This document shows positions 22,662 to 34,551 of a stretch of DNA of 64,000 nucleotides, piece by piece (the stretch's first letter is position 1; each line of letters starts with the position of its first letter). The translations under genes were made by a program, and so were the position numbers. The notes beneath the pieces were generated by a model, which saw only the letters and a program-made list of their open reading frames with translations, was not told the origin of the DNA and did no database searches. Source of the DNA: Silene latifolia (Eukaryota > Streptophyta > Magnoliopsida > Caryophyllales > Caryophyllaceae); the NCBI RefSeq assembly GCF_048544455.1, contig NC_133537.1:20087541-20151540 (forward strand), in the 5' to 3' direction.

Positions 22662-23120
22662 TTTTTTACTGTTTCAATAGCTTATCAATTTAATTACCAG
22701 TGCGTTTAGCTACGTAATTGAGTAATTAGGTCATGATGTGTTGCTATAATGGTTGACTTGATTTAGAAATTAATAATGATGAAAATAAATTAACTTTGGG
22801 TAGTGTTATCTGCATCATCAATTCATCATATGATAGTAACTTCTTGCAATTTCTCAGCCTAACATTGGGTATATTGAAATACTTAATTCATTTTTAAATT
22901 TGTGTAGAGTAAATTGAGAAAATTTTAAATTCTCAGCCTTTTCATGTAGCACATGTACTGGCGTACTGCTACGACAAATGTAGTATTAGAAACTTAGATT
23001 AAGAATATATTTTATCTAAAATTATATTAAAACCAAAACATTTATAGCATGAATAATCATTGCCTTCATGCTGAAAGATGATGAATCATAAAATGTTTTG
23101 CGAAATATTTGTTTTTAATA
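22662..23120. other. Intergenic, AT-rich, no gene seen
   Basis: Left flank of the Copia element at 23121. No coding or structural signal found. Confidence 0.4.
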
Positions 23121-23302
23121 GTTAAACGCAGTTGGTAACAAAAGATTTTGTGGAAATATATTTCTGTGTATTCCTTGACATGGATATTACAACGTATATA
23201 TACTAAGACAACTCGACAATATTAGGAAATCGAATAATCACAAGACACAATAAACTATACATGAAATAATACTATACCATATTACACATTATTTCCGTAA
23301 CA
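23121..23302 (-). repeat. 3' LTR of the Copia element
   Basis: 182 bp, matching 40646-40827 with few changes. On the element strand it starts TGTTACGGAAATA. The purine tract ttgagggggg (complement of 23303-23312) precedes it. The other terminus (gtttaac) is not a canonical CA. Confidence 0.85.
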
Positions 23303-23308
23303 CCCCCC

Positions 23309-25007
23309 TCAAGTTGGAGAATGGGGATCAACCACACCCAACTTGGACATTAACAACTCGAACTGGCGAACACCAAGAGCTTTGGTAAGCAAATCATCCA
23401 ATTGTGCTGATGTATGAACATACGTTGGACAAATAATACCCTCGCGAATAGCATCTCGTACAAAATGACAATCCACTTCGATATGTTTAGTACGAGCGTG
23501 AAACACAGGATTCCGAGCAAGAGACAATGCAGACTGGCTATCACATCGTAAAATAGCTGGACTAGAAACAGAAACACCCAGAAACTTTAACAAACCCCGT
23601 AACCATTTAATCTCACATGTCGCAGCGGCCATAGACCGATACTCTGCCTCAGCGGAAGAAAGAGACACAGTGTTCTGTTTCTTCGTTTTCCAAGAGACAA
23701 GACAACCACCCAAGAAAACGAGATAAACTGTCAACGATCGACGAGACACAGGACAACTCGCCCAATCTGAGTCACAATAAACAGACAAGTCTAATTTTGA
23801 ATCGGAGCGAAACAAAATACCTTGACCAGGCCCTTGCTTTAAATACCGAACCACACGAAGAGCGGCACGCCAATGAGAGACACGCGACTGATGCATAAAC
23901 TGGGACAAAATATGAACAGGATAAGACAAATCAGGACGCGTGATCGTCAGATAAATAAGACGCCCTATTATCCGACGATAACGCTCCGGGTCATCCAAGA
24001 TATCGTCATCAGCCAATGCCAACTTATGATTTTGCTCAATTGGTACTCTTTCCGGTTTACCACCAACAATACCAGTCTCGGACAAGATATCGAGTGTATA
24101 CTTTCGTTGACAAATAAACACACCCGAGGTATTACGCGCGACCTCGATGCCCAGAAAATACTTCAAGTCACCAAGATCCTTCATATGAAAACATGCTCCC
24201 AAATAAGATTTAACACGGCTAAGAGCCTCACAATCCATTCCACCAATTACCAAATCGTCGACATAAACCAAAATATGAACTTCAACATCCTCTTTGACAT
24301 AAGAAAATAAAGAGTAATCAGACAGACTTTGGACAAACCCATACGCGAGAAGAGCATTAGAGAGCTTAGCAAACCAACATCGCGGAGCCTGACGCAGACC
24401 ATACGACTACTTCTTGAGACGACATACCTTGCCCGGACTATCGACAGAGTACCCTTGAGGTAGTTTCATGTACACCTCTTCTTCCAAATCCCCGTGCAAG
24501 AATGCATTATGAACATCCATTTGGTGCAAAAACCACTTTCGAGACGCATCAATGGCCAAGAAAACACGGACCGTTGCCATCTTAGCAGTTGGAGCAAATG
24601 TCTCAGAATAATCAATGTCCGCTTCTTGTTTATTGCCAAGGACGACCAAACGTGCTTTAATTATAACGTTCAATAGAACCATCAGACCGCAATTTTACTT
24701 TATAGACCCATTTATTACCAATGACCTTTTTGTCACGAGGCAAATCCACCACTTCCCAGGTATTATTACGTGTCAATGTATCAATCTCCGCTGTCATGGC
24801 ATCACGCCATTTAGCACTCTTAACTGCTTCACGAAAAGACTTGGGTTCCTCATCATTATCAAGTGTAGACACAAAACAACGATGACGTAAAGAGAACTGT
24901 TCATAATATACATAGTGTGCTAAAGGGTAAGGCATACCTGACGATGAAGGAACAGATGAACTGGAGGGCGGAAGGCTATATGAAGCTTTAGGAGGGATAA
25001 GACTCAC
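23309..25007 (-). pseudogene. pol: Copia reverse transcriptase and RNase H, frameshifted
   Basis: RT begins in the frame ending near 24657 (KWRDAMTAEIDTL, NKWVYKVK). It shifts to another frame for KARLVVLGNKQ, TFAPTAKMATVR, and QMDVHNAFLHGDLEEEVYM. A stop follows at about 24407 before SYGLRQAP, and the frame resumes with the catalytic YVDD box near 24260. RNase H follows with VYCDSDWA, SLSSAEAEYRSM, LRCDSQSAL and RTKHIEVDCHFVRD, so its D-E-D residues remain. At least one frameshift and one in-frame stop make this copy inactive. The order matches an intact Copia Pol C-terminal half, which makes cDNA and removes the RNA template. Confidence 0.9.
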
Positions 25008-26311
25008 GGAAACAGAGGTGACATACTCGTCTTACCATATAGAGACCACGGGATATGAGGGCGCTTCCCACGACCATAGGCTGCCTCATCACTACTCTCA
25101 CCTCCTGCACCATCACACGGGGTCTGAACACCCCTGACCCGTCACCAATCATGCCACAGCCAGGTGCTGCATCACCCATAGCATGGCCCGAATCGATTTT
25201 AGTCTCACGCACCACCTCCTCTGTCGTGACACATGGTGTATCACCCATCAATATTGCACTCTCATCATAAAGAACTTCCTCATCACTAGGTGCAAAAGAC
25301 ACAGTAGATGACTCACTTTGAAACGGAAACACCCGCTCATCAAATATAACATCCCTTGAGACAAAGAACTCATGAGTCTCGACATCGTACACGTCCCATC
25401 CTTTCTTCCCATAAAGATAACTAACAAATACACAACGACGACTACTAAAGGCGAACTTGTCTCCATCACAACGAGGATGTTTGACAAAGCATAAACAACC
25501 GAATACTCGTATATTATCGTAGACAGGAGCCGTGCCAAATAACAACTCAAAAGGAGTTTTTCCATTAAGTAAAACAGAAGGGGTTCGATTAATGAGATAT
25601 CTGGCCGTAAATACACACTCTCCCCAAAACTGAATGGACAAACCCGATTGAAAACGTAAGGCACGTGCCACATTCAAGATGTGACGATATTTTCTTTCAA
25701 CTCGACCATTTTGTTGAGACGTACCCATACAGGTAGTTTGATGTAGGATACCCATCTCGGCAAAAAATGTCTTTAAACACGTGAACTTCGTCCCATTATC
25801 CGTACGGATTATTTTAACATCAGTATTAAATTGTCGATGAGTCATAGCGATAAAATTCTTTAACAATTGTGATACTTCATCTTTTGATTTAATTAAATAA
25901 ATCCACACAGCACGGGAATAATCGTCTACTATCGTCAAGAAATACCGACTACCACAAGAGGCCAAAGTACGGTAGTCACCCCACAAATCACAGTGAATCA
26001 ACTCAAAAATCTTAACAGCTTTATTATTACTGACAACAAACTTCTCTCGTGTCTGTTTGGCTAGAAAACAAATATCGCAAAGCGTAGAATCACTCTTATT
26101 TTTATTACTAATAAATGGTAAATAATGTATTACTCTTCTTGACGGATGACCCAACTCCGCTTTCCGAGCAGCATGTACTTTACTTGTCATTCCCTCGAGA
26201 AGATATAGCCTACCGTGTTGTTCACCCGTCGTCCTCGCCTCGCGGTCCTGTATCACACACGTTGAATTAGTGAACTCAATAGTACAATTTAGATCAACAC
26301 TTAATTGATAT
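24988..26311 (-). pseudogene. pol: Copia integrase with GAG-pre-integrase domain
   Basis: The zinc-binding pre-integrase segment (HxxxLGHPS and CDICFLAKQ) is followed by the integrase core with its D-D-E triad: HCDLWGDY, IRTDNGTKF and NGRVERKYRHI. Further copia-typical motifs are FWGECVFTARYLINRTPS and FGCLCFVKHP. The open frame runs on to 26376, but its first 20 or so codons are LTR sequence of inserted element B and are not integrase. The frame ends near 24988, where RT continues in another frame. The N-terminal end joins the protease part at 35857 if element B is removed. Confidence 0.9.
26307..26311. repeat. Target-site duplication of element B (left)
   Basis: gatat, against gatct at 35852-35856 (4 of 5). 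One base has changed since insertion. Confidence 0.7.
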
Positions 26312-26944
26312 TGTAACACCCCCATATACCAAGGAGCCTTAACAAGACCTTCCCTAGTATATAAAGGCGTTACCATCTTGGTTGCCTAAGGAAAGCAATC
26401 ATCAAAAGTCGATAAAAGAACATTTATAGTTACTTTACAAGTGATTTGACCAAAACTACTGATACAGACGATACAACTCATCAACACTATGTGAACTACT
26501 CCTGTCATGACTTGTGAAGACTCATCCCGCCAAGACTCCAGCTACCATCCAAGACATCACCTGCTAAGACTGACTGCTCACCATAAGGGATCACGACAGA
26601 CACAACAGAAGCAAACAAGAAAACAACCACACAAGGTCAGTACTGTGGACAATATCGCAACAACAGCAAACTCACTACAGACACAACAGAACGCACACAC
26701 AAGCCACAACACTTCAATAATTCACCGTCACCGACTGTCCACTGGACCAGCCCTGCCAGTGAGGGACCGCAGCCGTACCCACCAAATCCCAGCTCATCAA
26801 ACCGAGCGATAAACCCTGTCCCATTAATGTGCACATCCCCTCCCGTTGCGGGTTCCACGGAGGGAGAAACTAGGGCGTGAAGCCACTCCCGCAAGTGACT
26901 CCACTCAGCCGAGGACACACCTCGAGAACCACAGACAATCAGTC

Positions 26945-27020
<76 letters not shown>

Positions 27021-27621
27021 CCGACACCCTAAACAGCCAACAGAAACTGAGTAGGCGAACCTACCTTTAGCAACCGCAACGATTCCTCATCCTATCACGC
27101 AACACCCATCAAACAAGCAACACCTATACATACAATACAACCTCCATCACTACTATTCCAGCCCTAACTGAAAACACAACAACAATGATGATGATGATGA
27201 CATACCTACGCATAGCAATCTGGCAAAAAGACCGCTACCCGACTCAAGCAATCCACTCCTATGGCACAAGCATCCTTAAAGGCTCCCATGGAAGGATCTA
27301 TGGTGAAGGGAAGGTAGAGAGACGACATTTAGGTTTAGGAAAAGAGGCGGAAATGATTTTGCGGTTTCTCAAAACACGATATATAATTCCTCGCTGAAAA
27401 CCCGCCACTCGATCGAGTAACCAACTTACTCGATCGAGTGACCCCTACTCGATCGAGTAACCAAGCTACTCGATCGAGTAGCCTCTACTCTATCGAGTAC
27501 CACTCATCCCCAAAGTCTAATAAGACACAAAGCATCTCTTACACGCATTCCTAAAGGCTCTCACATGCCCCCAAGGTCGGTCAACGTTGGTCAACGGGTC
27601 CCTAAAAGGGCGGGTATTACA
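26312..27621 (-). repeat. 3' LTR of element B
   Basis: 1310 bp, running TGTAATACCC to GTGTTACA on its own strand. It contains five ACTCGATCGAGT copies (about 27408-27500), the GTGCACAT-linked hairpin at 26838-26864, a GNRA hairpin at 26377-26390 with one mismatch, and an ACA/CAA microsatellite at 26943-27020. Confidence 0.9.
26943..27020. repeat. (CAA)n microsatellite within the LTR
   Basis: About 26 uninterrupted CAA units. The same place in the 5' LTR (about 35191-35246) is shorter and interrupted. Confidence 0.9.
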
Positions 27622-27659
27622 GTCTTCCCCCCTTAAAAAGAACTTCGTCCCCGAAGTTC
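27622..27659 (-). promoter_or_regulatory. Polypurine tract and hairpin of element B
   Basis: Read on the minus strand: GAACTTCG-GGGA-CGAAGTTC, then tttttaaggggggaagac, directly before the LTR. It is nearly identical to element A. Confidence 0.8.
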
Positions 27660-28960
27660 GACTCATCCTCCCCCAAAACACACGACAAGAAACCAAGGTC
27701 GACACCACCGTTTACCCGACACAGGTCAACAACTCTCTAGGAATATTATCCCACTACGTATGTCCATCAAACATCATCATCAACACTTGTCCAACACACA
27801 CCACATATCCAAGTCCCGAAGAACCATTACTTGAATTACCGAACACACAACACGCACCAACTCGACTATCGCTTATACAACTACACCGAATACGCAATTA
27901 CCAGACTATTCTATCCCTGGCCAACAATTACCAATACAAAACATGCAACACAATGGTCATATCATAGATTCACAATAATGTATGATTCATAGCCGCATAA
28001 AGCAAAACCACTGATGACGATCCCACTACTGCTCATGACATCATATTCTCATTATATCATGACGAATGATTACTAAAATAAGGTATAACGACATGTCATC
28101 TAGTTCGACAATTATCGACATATTCATTCTCGCCCACTTATACAATTCCCACAATAAAACTATTAAAACAATTATAAACCCATATTTTAAATATAAAAGA
28201 AATACTATAAAACATCACAAACATACTGCAAAATTGCTATAATTGCGGCATTTTTCTTTTGCGACATTACTCTTCCCCTCTAAAAAGGAACTTCGTCCCC
28301 GAAGTTTACCATCCAACAACTTCCCGTTCCTCAACCCGACACAGACGACATTACTTTGACATTACTCATAAACCATCCAAAACAACATTGATTCATACTA
28401 GCAAAGCTTACTCCTTCACATTACCTAATTACAACTCATACAATCACGAAATCACAGATATTTCGTAATACATTGTGGATATATCGATACAAACTAGCGG
28501 CAAATACAACAACTATCTGTTATACAACCATACCGACCAAGTGATAATATTATAAACAAAGTATTCGATTTATCCAACTTGACCGCATAAAGATTACAAA
28601 GTAACACAAATACCACTAGAAACTGTGTGAATTGATCAAAATGCATATCCAACTTATGACAGCATTAACACTTTCTAGACATTACTTAAACACGACCCAC
28701 AAGAAAAAGATATATATATATATGTATATAAATATCAACTTGGGACAATACCGCAGCGCATTACGGTTCCTCATTGATTTGTTTCATCATTCCGACCCAC
28801 ATATACCGCATAAATTGAGTACTTCATTCATAAGACGACCACACACACTTACAAAACCAACGGTGAAGCTAAGCCATATTACGAAACACCAATACTAAGG
28901 ATTAATGTAGTATTCTCCAAAAATATGATGATCCAAACAATTCTAAAATCGAAAGGTGCC
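27660..28960 (-). mobile_element. Non-coding 3' interior of element B
   Basis: AT-rich, no coding sequence recognised apart from the hairpin copy at 28289. It includes a short AT dinucleotide run near 28711. Confidence 0.5.
28289..28306 (-). promoter_or_regulatory. Internal duplicate of the 3' hairpin/purine tract in element B
   Basis: AACTTCG-GGGA-CGAAGTT followed on the minus strand by a purine stretch ttttagaggggaagag, about 640 bp inside the 3' end. Confidence 0.6.
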
Positions 28961-28972
28961 TGTAACAGTGAC

Positions 28973-29125
28973 GCTCGATCGAGTTGCTCAGGCACTCGAT
29001 CGAGCTGGCCTTACTCGATCGAGTTCATCGGCTACTCGATCGAGTAGCCCGAAATCAGAATACTCCCCCAATGACACACCTGCAGCTACTCGATCGAGTG
29101 AGGGACACTCGATCGAGTTGTCACA
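28973..29125 (-). repeat. ACTCGATCGAGT palindrome cluster downstream of the ORF1-like frame
   Basis: Six exact or near-exact copies of CTCGATCGAGT/C spaced about 20-55 bp apart. Confidence 0.8.
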
Positions 29126-29346
29126 GGTCGAAAATCCCCTGAACATCAAACAATAAGCATACAACCATATAAATATGAGTCGGGATGCTAGCCCGACCCC
29201 TAAATCCTGCATAAAAGTCTAACAGCATTCAAAATACGGCCTTATGGCCAACCATACAAACCGAACATCTAAGAAAGTACCAACAGAAAACGAGATAAAA
29301 TCTACTACCAATCATGAAACATAAGAAAAGAAATGGAGTATATCAC

Positions 29347-30840
29347 TCCTGCTGCTGCTCGTCCATCACCGCATCATCACCACCACCTCCTGAGGTACCT
29401 GCTCTAGTCGCGTCCTGACCCGCACCACCACCAACATCAGCACCTGCTCTACTCCGCCAAGGGGCCAAACAACCATAAGGGTGCAACTGAGGCTCTCTCC
29501 AAGTAGACATATGTCACATATCCACCCCATAAGAGTGGATAACCCCACTACTGTCCCCGACTCCTCTCCACCAAACCGGCTGAGGTCCCGTGGTCCCATA
29601 CCCTTGAACAAAAGCCATCTCATGCAGGTTCCTGAGTGTCAGGGTAGAAGATACTCTCTCAGAAAGGTAGCTCTCACGTACCTCAGGGCTATCAAAAGAA
29701 GGTAGCCAGGGAACTGGTACTGTGGCGGCACTGGCTGCTCCGGCTGCACGGGCTGAGTCTCAGCCACTCTCTCCCTCACTCTATGTGGTCCCCTCCCCAA
29801 CCTAGGCCGGTCCTCCTCAGCTCTCTCGTTCCCCCCTTCCTTGGCTCGGGCATGACCTGTAGGATCTCCGGGTCAATGAGGTACGTCTGCACCGGTGGAC
29901 GCCCCTTCTCCGTCTCATCGTCAGAATCGGCAGCTATAACTGCCGGTGGTAAAGGCTCAGTTGCAGGTAGGTGCTCAGGAGCTGGTATCCGCATCCAACT
30001 CATACCCCATACTCTCCATGCTAGACTCCCATCCGCCAAAGTTCTCAACCATTTCTGGTCGAGAAAGTACTGACGGTCTAAGGTAGGCACTATGGTGGTC
30101 AAAGGAGTATAGGCCGAGGAGGCCTCAAAGGATGTCAACCTCTAAGCTAGACGTGTGGCAATGGCACCACAACTCAGAAATCTAGTGTCAGACGAGGCCA
30201 TCAGAGCTAGACTGGCACACACAAAGGCAGGGGCACTAAAGGTGACAGGCTGTGATCGGGTGGGGTTAAGATAAGACATCAAGAGCATCAACTCATGTGA
30301 GTTCAACTTACTCACATCCTTCCGCTCGTAGAGCAGACACGTCAAGGCACGAAGAAAGATCTTCAAAGTGACATGTTGAACATCATTGATCAACATGTTA
30401 CTCGAAGTAGGAGCTGATTTGCCGGTAAGGCACGACATGAGGGTACTAACCCCACACTCAGAAGGAATATCACAGAGAGCTCCCTTGGCAGGCTTAGCCA
30501 AACCAAGGTGGGTCGCAAACATATCCATGGTCAACAGAAAACTCGTGTTCATAAGGCGGAACTCCACAGTCTGTTCCACCGCGTCGTACTTAAATGAGCT
30601 CATGAACTCAAGGGTAAAAAAGGCATAAGAATGTTTCCTGAGACGGTATAGCCCTGTCATCCCCAAGGTCTCAAAAATGTGTCTGACATCAGTCTCAATC
30701 CCTAAGTCAGTCAGAGGACGGTGTCTATACACCAGGTAGGTCTCATGTTCCGCTGCTGTAAGGCTACAAAATTACCCCTTTGGGTAAAATCAACAAAGAC
30801 TACTGATGGGTTCAGGCACAGCCGGGACTATAGGGCCACT
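29347..30840 (-). pseudogene. Athila ORF1-like reading frame in element B
   Basis: Reading leftward, an opening segment (VVFVDFTQRGNFVALQQRN then MRPTW.ID) is followed, after a frameshift near 30725, by LGIETDVRHIFETLG, a TLEFMSSF segment, VEFRLMNTSFLLTMDMFATHLGL and SSNMLINDVQH. This fits the plant retrotransposon ORF1 family found in Athila (ATHILA ORF-1). A single in-frame TAG at 30142-30144 interrupts it. The frame then continues to 29776, and after further small shifts to a Gly-rich tail ending DEQQQE at about 29347. The protein's role is not established; it precedes gag in some Ty3/gypsy lineages. It is the only coding remnant in the element. The family call rests on pattern recall. Confidence 0.6.
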
Positions 30841-31737
30841 CCCCTATCCCATTTCGGGCTCAGAAGCCCTCCCCCTCTTGCTTTGTCTGGTTCCCACGGT
30901 TGGTCTCGGCATCTGTTTTCAACACATACTTAAATACACAAACCACATATACTTGAAAACATGTAAAAACAACCATGTATGTTCATGTAGGAGAGCTACT
31001 AAGTACACACTTTCACCAACAAACCAGAAATCATGAGCATAAACTCTCAATTTTATTCTCAGACGGTCTCACAGCTGTAAAAATTGTAACAAGTTTGGCA
31101 TCCCTTTACATCATAACTACAAATTTTGAGAAATCAACCTTCAAAATAGCTTTACTAACAAACAAATTTCACCAAAAAGGTAAGACGAATTTCAGTTTGG
31201 GGCACTTTTAAGACGGAGTTTTAAGGCAAACTTTTGAGTGGAAATCACAAAAATCAACTTTAAACATGATATATATAACATAGATTACTTAATTTCCTCC
31301 CTTTTACACCCAAAAGACAACCGAAATTCAATTCAAATTCTCAAACCCTAGAAATTCGAGTCATATAAACCCCCAATTTGATTCGATTTATGCATAATCA
31401 ACCACAATAATCAACAAAGAAAGCATCTAGATCATATTACAACCATTATAAACAAGATTTGGCACATATAAACCGATTTTTCTGTAATTTCCAACATCCT
31501 ATATGCTTCTAATTAATTAAAAACATCTAAATAGGTTAGTCATTCATACCTTAATTAGTTGGCAAGCAAGGAGAACAAATTTAGCAAATGAAACACCAAG
31601 ATTCAAGCACAAAAATCACAAAGTTTTGAGAGCACAAGAGAGAAATAGGATACTAGGGTTTTGATTGAATGAGGAATAAGAATGAAAGAATTAGGGAAAA
31701 AGGGTATAAAATCCCGTGTTTCAGCGGTACAGTAGCT
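30841..31737 (-). mobile_element. Non-coding part of element B upstream of the ORF1-like frame
   Basis: AT-rich, no coding sequence recognised. Presumably untranslated leader of the ORF1-like frame. Confidence 0.45.
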
Positions 31738-31884
31738 TACTCGATCGAGTAAGTATGCTACTCGATCGAGTGGCCTCCACTCAATCGAGTTGGAGCTACT
31801 CGGTCGCGTTTTCGCAGTAAATTCCAACTTTCTCGACGTAATAGCTTCCTAACTAGATCGAATGAGGTCTACTCGGTCTAGTAG
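31738..31884 (-). repeat. Palindrome cluster upstream of the ORF1-like frame
   Basis: Two exact ACTCGATCGAGT copies, then decayed forms (ACTCAATCGAGT, ACTCGGTCGCGT, ACTCGGTCTAGT). The MITE at 31893 is inserted just beyond. Confidence 0.7.
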
Positions 31885-31892
31885 GCTCTCAT

Positions 31893-32216
31893 TAGGGGTG
31901 AACAAAAAGTGGTCCGGACCGGCAAACCGGACCGACCCGGACCGGCCGGTTTGGTCCAGACCGGATACATACCGGTCCGGTCTCCGGGTCCTAAAAAATA
32001 TGGTGACCGGTCTCCGGTCCGGTCCGGTCCGGTCCACATAAAAAAATAAAACTAAATTTGCCTTATAAATTAGTACCGGTCCGGTCCAAACCCGGAAAAA
32101 ACCGGACCTAAAGGGTTCCGGCCGGTCCGGTCCGGTCCGGGTCCCCTTCTAACCGGTCCAGTCCGCGGGTTCATCCGGTCCGGTCCGGTCCGGTTTTGGG
32201 CCGGTGAACACCCCTA
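31893..32216. mobile_element. Non-autonomous hAT-like MITE rich in GGTCCGG
   Basis: Ends TAGGGGTGAACA and TGAACACCCCTA are flanked by an exact 8-bp duplication gctctcat (31885-31892 and 32217-32224). Same vocabulary and terminus as the element at 5573. 324 bp, non-coding. Confidence 0.9.
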
Positions 32217-32828
32217 GCTCTCATACTCGGTTAAGTAAGGTTAGATACATGGTCGAAAATATAAAATTAACTAAAGGCTCCTGCAAAACAGCAACGCGTG
32301 TCGATTCCAAAAAAATAAATTCGGATATCGGCACAGATTAACATACTCATTCACATCACATTACTACTACACAAGTACAACGTATCAATCCAACAAATAC
32401 ATTACTTCATTCAACTTTTCATTTTTATTCTGTAACCATTATTATGTAACCAAATGACCAACTTCCAATAATCTAACCATACATACTTTTAGCACATTTC
32501 TTTCACTTATAAGCCTACAGTTGTGACCTCAACAAAATAACTTCTAACCATATTGCTTTAATTATACAGCTAACATTCAACCATTCTTTATCGGCCAAGC
32601 ATACCAATAATCTAACCTTGTCACAGCAATTAACAAATAGCTTACTCAATTTAATTGTCACATCGCGGAAGCGTTCATTCATGCACCTATCACATCCACT
32701 CTAATGCTATTTTGATGACCATTACAATACATTTACAACTTACTAATCACCACTATTGCTACCACATACAAGACTCACAAATTTTATATCAATTACCAAT
32801 ACCAACCATTTTGAACAAGCATTACCAG
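32217..32828 (-). mobile_element. Non-coding interior of element B
   Basis: AT-rich sequence between the MITE and the solo LTR. No gene seen. Confidence 0.45.
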
Positions 32829-34180
32829 TGTGACACCCCCATACTCCAAGTGCCTTACCAGGACCACTCAGGTATAAAGATGTCACCATCTCGGTTTCCA
32901 GAGGCAATGATAATCAAAAGACAATAACGAAACAATATTTAAATAGTAACAAGTTTAAAGCGTTTACAATCCAAATCCAAACTGATAAAATGTGTAATAC
33001 ATGTCCTCAAAACCAAAAGTCTAAAACTACTCAAGTATTACAGCGGAAGACTCTAATCAGCTCGTGGTGACACATCCCAGCTAGCCCATATGCCTTTAAT
33101 CATACCTGCTCAACAACTGCTCACCATCCCCGAATGGATCACCACAGTTTTTCAAAACAAAGACGGGGTTAGTACTAATCACACAATTATATAATCACAA
33201 TAAGACAGAAAACAACACAGCTCAATCGTTACACACAACAGCTCGAACTCCATCACCAACTCCTCAATACTGACTACATACTAAAGTGTGTAGCCCTGCC
33301 AGAGTACCCATCGCAACAGGTTACTCCTCGGCGCCAGTGAGGGACCGCAGCCGTTCCCACCTAACCCCCGCTCATCTCCGTCGAGCGATAAACCCAAATC
33401 CATTAATGTGCACATCCCTTCTGTGGCGGGTTCCACAGAAGGCGAATCATGGGCGTGGAGCCACTCCCACAAGTGACTCCACTCAGCCAGGGACACACCC
33501 CGAAGAACACAGACAAATACAATCACAACAATCAACAACAACCAAATCCAAAAACCGTCACAATACGAATATGATACTTTATAACAATCACAATCAACAA
33601 CAACCACATTATGTGACTAATACTGAGTAGGGAAAACCCTACGTGGAATGCAACACAAGCAGACGGTCTCAACAGCTGTATCAAAACCTCTCCTCTACGA
33701 ATCCTCCTCCTAACACATAATCATATAATTATTAACAATCACAATTAACCATAAAAACCCTCAATCCCCCAAATTAGGGTTTAAACAAAGTTCATTAAAT
33801 GCTATAAAATTGGTACGTAGATCTTACCCTCGACGCAAGGATCACAAGGACACAAAGAATGATGAAATCCGACCTCTCTAGCTCCGGGATTTGCCAATAA
33901 CACGGATGATGCGAATAACGTAGTCTCCATCTCCTTTTTAAGATTATTAGGTTTATAAAAGTGTTTAATAAAGATGACGGTATGAATTATATACTAATCC
34001 GTGCTATTAACAAAACCCGCCAAAATAATACCCGTTAACCGACCAACTCGATCGAGTGCCACTTACTCGATCGAGTACCCTACGGGCAGAACACTGTTTC
34101 TAAAACCAAAACACCCTTACTCGACAGAGTTAGGCCCACTCGATAGAGTACGCAGAGACTCATAAAATCGTAGTATTACA
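32829..34180 (-). mobile_element. Solo LTR C
   Basis: A 1352-bp LTR starting TGTAATAC and ending GTGTCACA on its own strand, flanked by an exact accag duplication (32824-32828 and 34181-34185) with no internal region. It arose by recombination between two LTRs. It carries four palindrome copies (34047-34148), the hairpin at 33417-33442 with a perfect 10-bp stem, and a GNRA-loop hairpin at 32890-32903. Confidence 0.88.
33417..33442 (-). promoter_or_regulatory. Conserved LTR hairpin in solo LTR C
   Basis: Perfect 10-bp arms CCTTCTGTGG and CCACAGAAGG around CGGGTT, beside ATTAATGTGCACATCCC. The arm sequence differs from A at paired positions. Confidence 0.65.
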
Positions 34181-34536
34181 ACCAGCACCACATCATGCAC
34201 ACTATCTCGCATTGCAAACACGTCACCACTTCCGTTACTACTCAACTATAGATGTTCACAGTTCTAATCACAACCATACACACTTAGCATCCATTAAGAC
34301 TCCGCTACAAACGTCTCTATATCACTATCATACACACCCTAGGCACATAATTCCCGACTCAATATTCCCTTAACCAGTGACTGGCTTAAGCATAATGGGG
34401 TCATGATTTTGAAATAACGGCGCCTACTCACCCAAAATCTAGCATCAACTGGGGCTCCCAATATACATACACCAGGTTCATTTTATTAGACTCACTACGT
34501 TCATTAGGCTCATTTGTTACAGGTTCCAAAATCGTC

Positions 34537-34548
34537 GCTCTGATACCA
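34537..34548 (-). promoter_or_regulatory. Primer-binding site of element B
   Basis: GCTCTGATACCA on the plus strand is the exact complement of the tRNA-Met primer site TGGTATCAGAGC, three bases from the LTR edge. Confidence 0.9.
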
Positions 34549-34551
34549 CTT

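Noticed and set aside
24988..26376. A single 462-residue integrase starting at 26376
   Set aside because: The first 20 or so codons lie within LTR sequence of inserted element B; the true integrase part begins at about 26306.
26846..27070. Poly-threonine frame
   Set aside because: It is the CAA microsatellite within an LTR.
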